DNA of 64,000 nucleotides from Paragonimus westermani. Taxonomy: Eukaryota > Platyhelminthes > Trematoda > Plagiorchiida > Troglotrematidae. The stretch lies in assembly GCA_008508345.1 (NCBI GenBank), contig QNGE01002435.1, forward strand, positions 37,137 to 101,136, read 5' to 3'. Each line of letters opens with the position of its first letter. Within the stretch, counting starts at the first letter, position 1. Below, in pieces: positions 62,207-64,000 of the stretch. The translations under genes and the position numbers were made by a program. The notes beneath the pieces are model-generated. The model did not search any database, was not told where the DNA came from, and was given only the letters and a program-made list of their open reading frames with translations.

Positions 62207-62592
62207 GCATGCCACACGCAACAAGCGCTCTACCAACTGACATACAAAACCACACAGGCAACTCGGAACTTTCACATTTGGACTCTGTTACCCACCTCTC
62301 CCACTGTCTCGTATGCAAGCCACCAAATGATTCAGAGATCGAATGACACGGTAAGGTCTATTGAATTGTTCACTATCGATACGAATTCTGCGCTGAACAT
62401 TGGGGTTGATGGATTTCAGTGTGAACTGTTCCAGAAATCCTGCAGGGGCAGTCTGTCCCTTTGATCACTTGATGGATTCCATGTGAGACGGTGAGACGGG
62501 TGGGTAACAGAGTCCAAATGTGGAATTTTCGAGCTACAGGTGTGGCCTTGTATATTAGCTGGCAGAACGCTTGTTGCGTGTGGGTATCCTCT
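62207..62592. repeat. Inverted repeat pair, arms ~105 bp
   Basis: Arm 1 is 62207-62315 (plus) and arm 2 is 62592-62475 (minus). Both read CACACGCAACAAGCG, then ACATTTGGACTCTGTTACCC and the CTCAC/CGTCTC region. The outer ends correspond, so the arms converge on a spacer of about 160 bp. Substitutions are scattered. It could be a fold-back element or two inverted copies of an unrecognised repeat. Confidence 0.7.
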
Positions 62593-64000
62593 TTCTCTCG
62601 TTGGTTGGAATTCAGCTGAAACCATGATTTTTCAGCGTTGTCCTTTTCAATTCATAAAATCTATCGAAATGCTCATACGTTTGGTTTCGGGTACGAGCCA
62701 CTTGGAACTGTTACGCCAGCAAACCACAATAATTCTTCAACATTACGCTGCTTAATATTTTGGATTATGCAGTCGGTACATTTTTGTCCTGTGGGGTTAA
62801 GCATGTACGACGAAGAAACACCGAAGATAATTCGCATCACAGTACTGTACTCAATTGTTCCATCATGTCTGTTCACCAGTGGACCGCTTCGAAACAAAAT
62901 TGCGAACTTTTAGAAGAGTCTGTCGTTCCAAGCCAGTTTGTGCAACCATACACCCCGTTACGGTAAGCCTGTCGACCACGTTCTGCATTCCCTGATGCGT
63001 AGAAGGGTTTTCTCGGTGGACAAATCTCATTTTAGGAGGTAGCGATGTTTTACTGTCATGAATTCTGGTAGACATATGTGCAAAACAGTGAGACAGGGAA
63101 CATTACTTTATCAAAACCGTCAAAATAGGCATGTCAATGTGTCGTCACCACTGACACTAGCAATTTGGAACGCCGTATGCCATTCTAAATGGAAATATAT
63201 CGAGTTATTTCACCTCACAATCTATCGTAATTATCACAAACAAATTACTGCAATCAATAACAAGCGGTTCAGAGTAAATGGTGATGAAAACACTTATCTG
63301 TAGCAAATCATCCAGCAGTTTGTGTGACACCGGTTGCGTACATTAGGCACATAACGATTAGTTTAAACCACAAGCCTCGGGCAGCTTAAAAACATTATAA
63401 TCACCAGTTTATCTGGGCTCAGCACAGAAGTAAGAATGACAGTAAGCGGAAGATTTTTTTGCTCAACGCTATACCGGTGATTGTTTTAAGAAGGTCTACA
63501 AATGATATGCATATTACTTACTTCATTTCTTTTTCTGACTCAAAGATGTTTAGTACTTGTTAAAACTGTGCTACCTGAATTAAATCCATTCGCTCGGAAT
63601 CCGAAGAGGAATCTTTGCTATTTTCGACGCACTCACATCTGCAAAAGAGCGTGCTTAAAGAGCAGTGCTCACATTTCACAGGCAGCATTTAATGGGCAAT
63701 GTTTCGGGATGGTTCAGGAAATGAACTAATTCGGAACAAACTTCAGATTGGTTAACTAAGTTGAGATTAGACAGCTCATTAGTTTATCAAAGCATTATAT
63801 GCAAAGTTTGCCCAGGAAGGGATTTGCATATTCTAGTGCTCCCCCGCAGCCAGTGTGCCAACGGGTATTCCTAAAAAACTGCCGTAATATCTCATCCTAG
63901 GCGATTTGGATCCACGTCTGGCTCTACCAATAGTTGTTATCATGTTCTTCATGTTTTCTTCTCCAGTGGAGTTGAGTAAATTAAGAACCTTGTGTAACGT
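62593..64000. other. Stretch without a supported gene
   Basis: Short frames only (62638-62913, 63058-63303, 63502-63729, all plus), without recognised motifs. Confidence 0.4.

Noticed and set aside
1..64000. CRISPR array, bacterial operon, phage or toxin system
   Set aside because: No regularly spaced direct repeats with unique spacers, no tightly packed genes and no prokaryotic ribosome-binding pattern; spliced exons and retroelements indicate an animal genome.

Overview
This is a gene-poor, repeat-rich piece of an animal genome, most likely from a flatworm and probably a digenean fluke. The reasons are: spliced coding sequence with tiny introns (34, 42 and 47 bp) beside one of about 2.6 kb; no prokaryote-like gene packing; and a fluke-like mix of decayed retroelements (Penelope-like elements, LINEs with a trinucleotide tail, Ty3/gypsy and BEL/Pao pol remnants, a tRNA-derived SINE). 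The species cannot be named from the sequence.

Only one host gene is well supported. It is a five-exon gene on the minus strand (43000 down to 39285) encoding a 321-residue homologue of the C11orf65/MFI family. Its N-terminal IQ-like helix, conserved central block and C-terminal tryptophan motif all join in frame through good splice sites. Its large intron holds a tandem repeat, two microsatellites and an inverted SINE dimer flanked by a perfect 13-bp target-site duplication. One further candidate exon (50897-51047, minus) is offered at low confidence.

Layout: 1-54 (ATG)n; 88-236 SINE; 386-2133 Penelope-like element with an inverted second copy of its 3' end; 4857-5030 third Penelope tail; 6321-6675 inverted repeat around a GC-rich core; 11460-12775 LINE copy 1 (minus); 17746-19441 two SINEs and two other repeats; 20352-22580 gypsy pol (minus); 23122-23259 SINE palindrome; 27235-27540 possible gypsy RT scrap; 32474-32833 second copy of the 19126 repeat, inverted; 33923-34071 SINE chimera with the window's only N; 39285-43000 host gene; 43435-43650 Penelope RT scrap; 46080-49830 LINE copy 2 (plus) with a foreign replacement and a (GAT)n tail; 52770-53510 BEL/Pao RT (plus); 61551-61895 second copy of the 18301 repeat; 62207-62592 inverted pair. 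The long stretches between hold no gene I can support.

The most interesting theme is structural. Elements that insert by target-primed reverse transcription repeatedly lie here as inverted pairs with their 3' ends pointing outward. This is seen for the SINE at 41958-42365 and 23122-23259, both with 12-13 bp target duplications, in part at 33923-34071, and for the Penelope-like element at 386-2133. No bacterial-style system, CRISPR array or standalone RNA gene was found.
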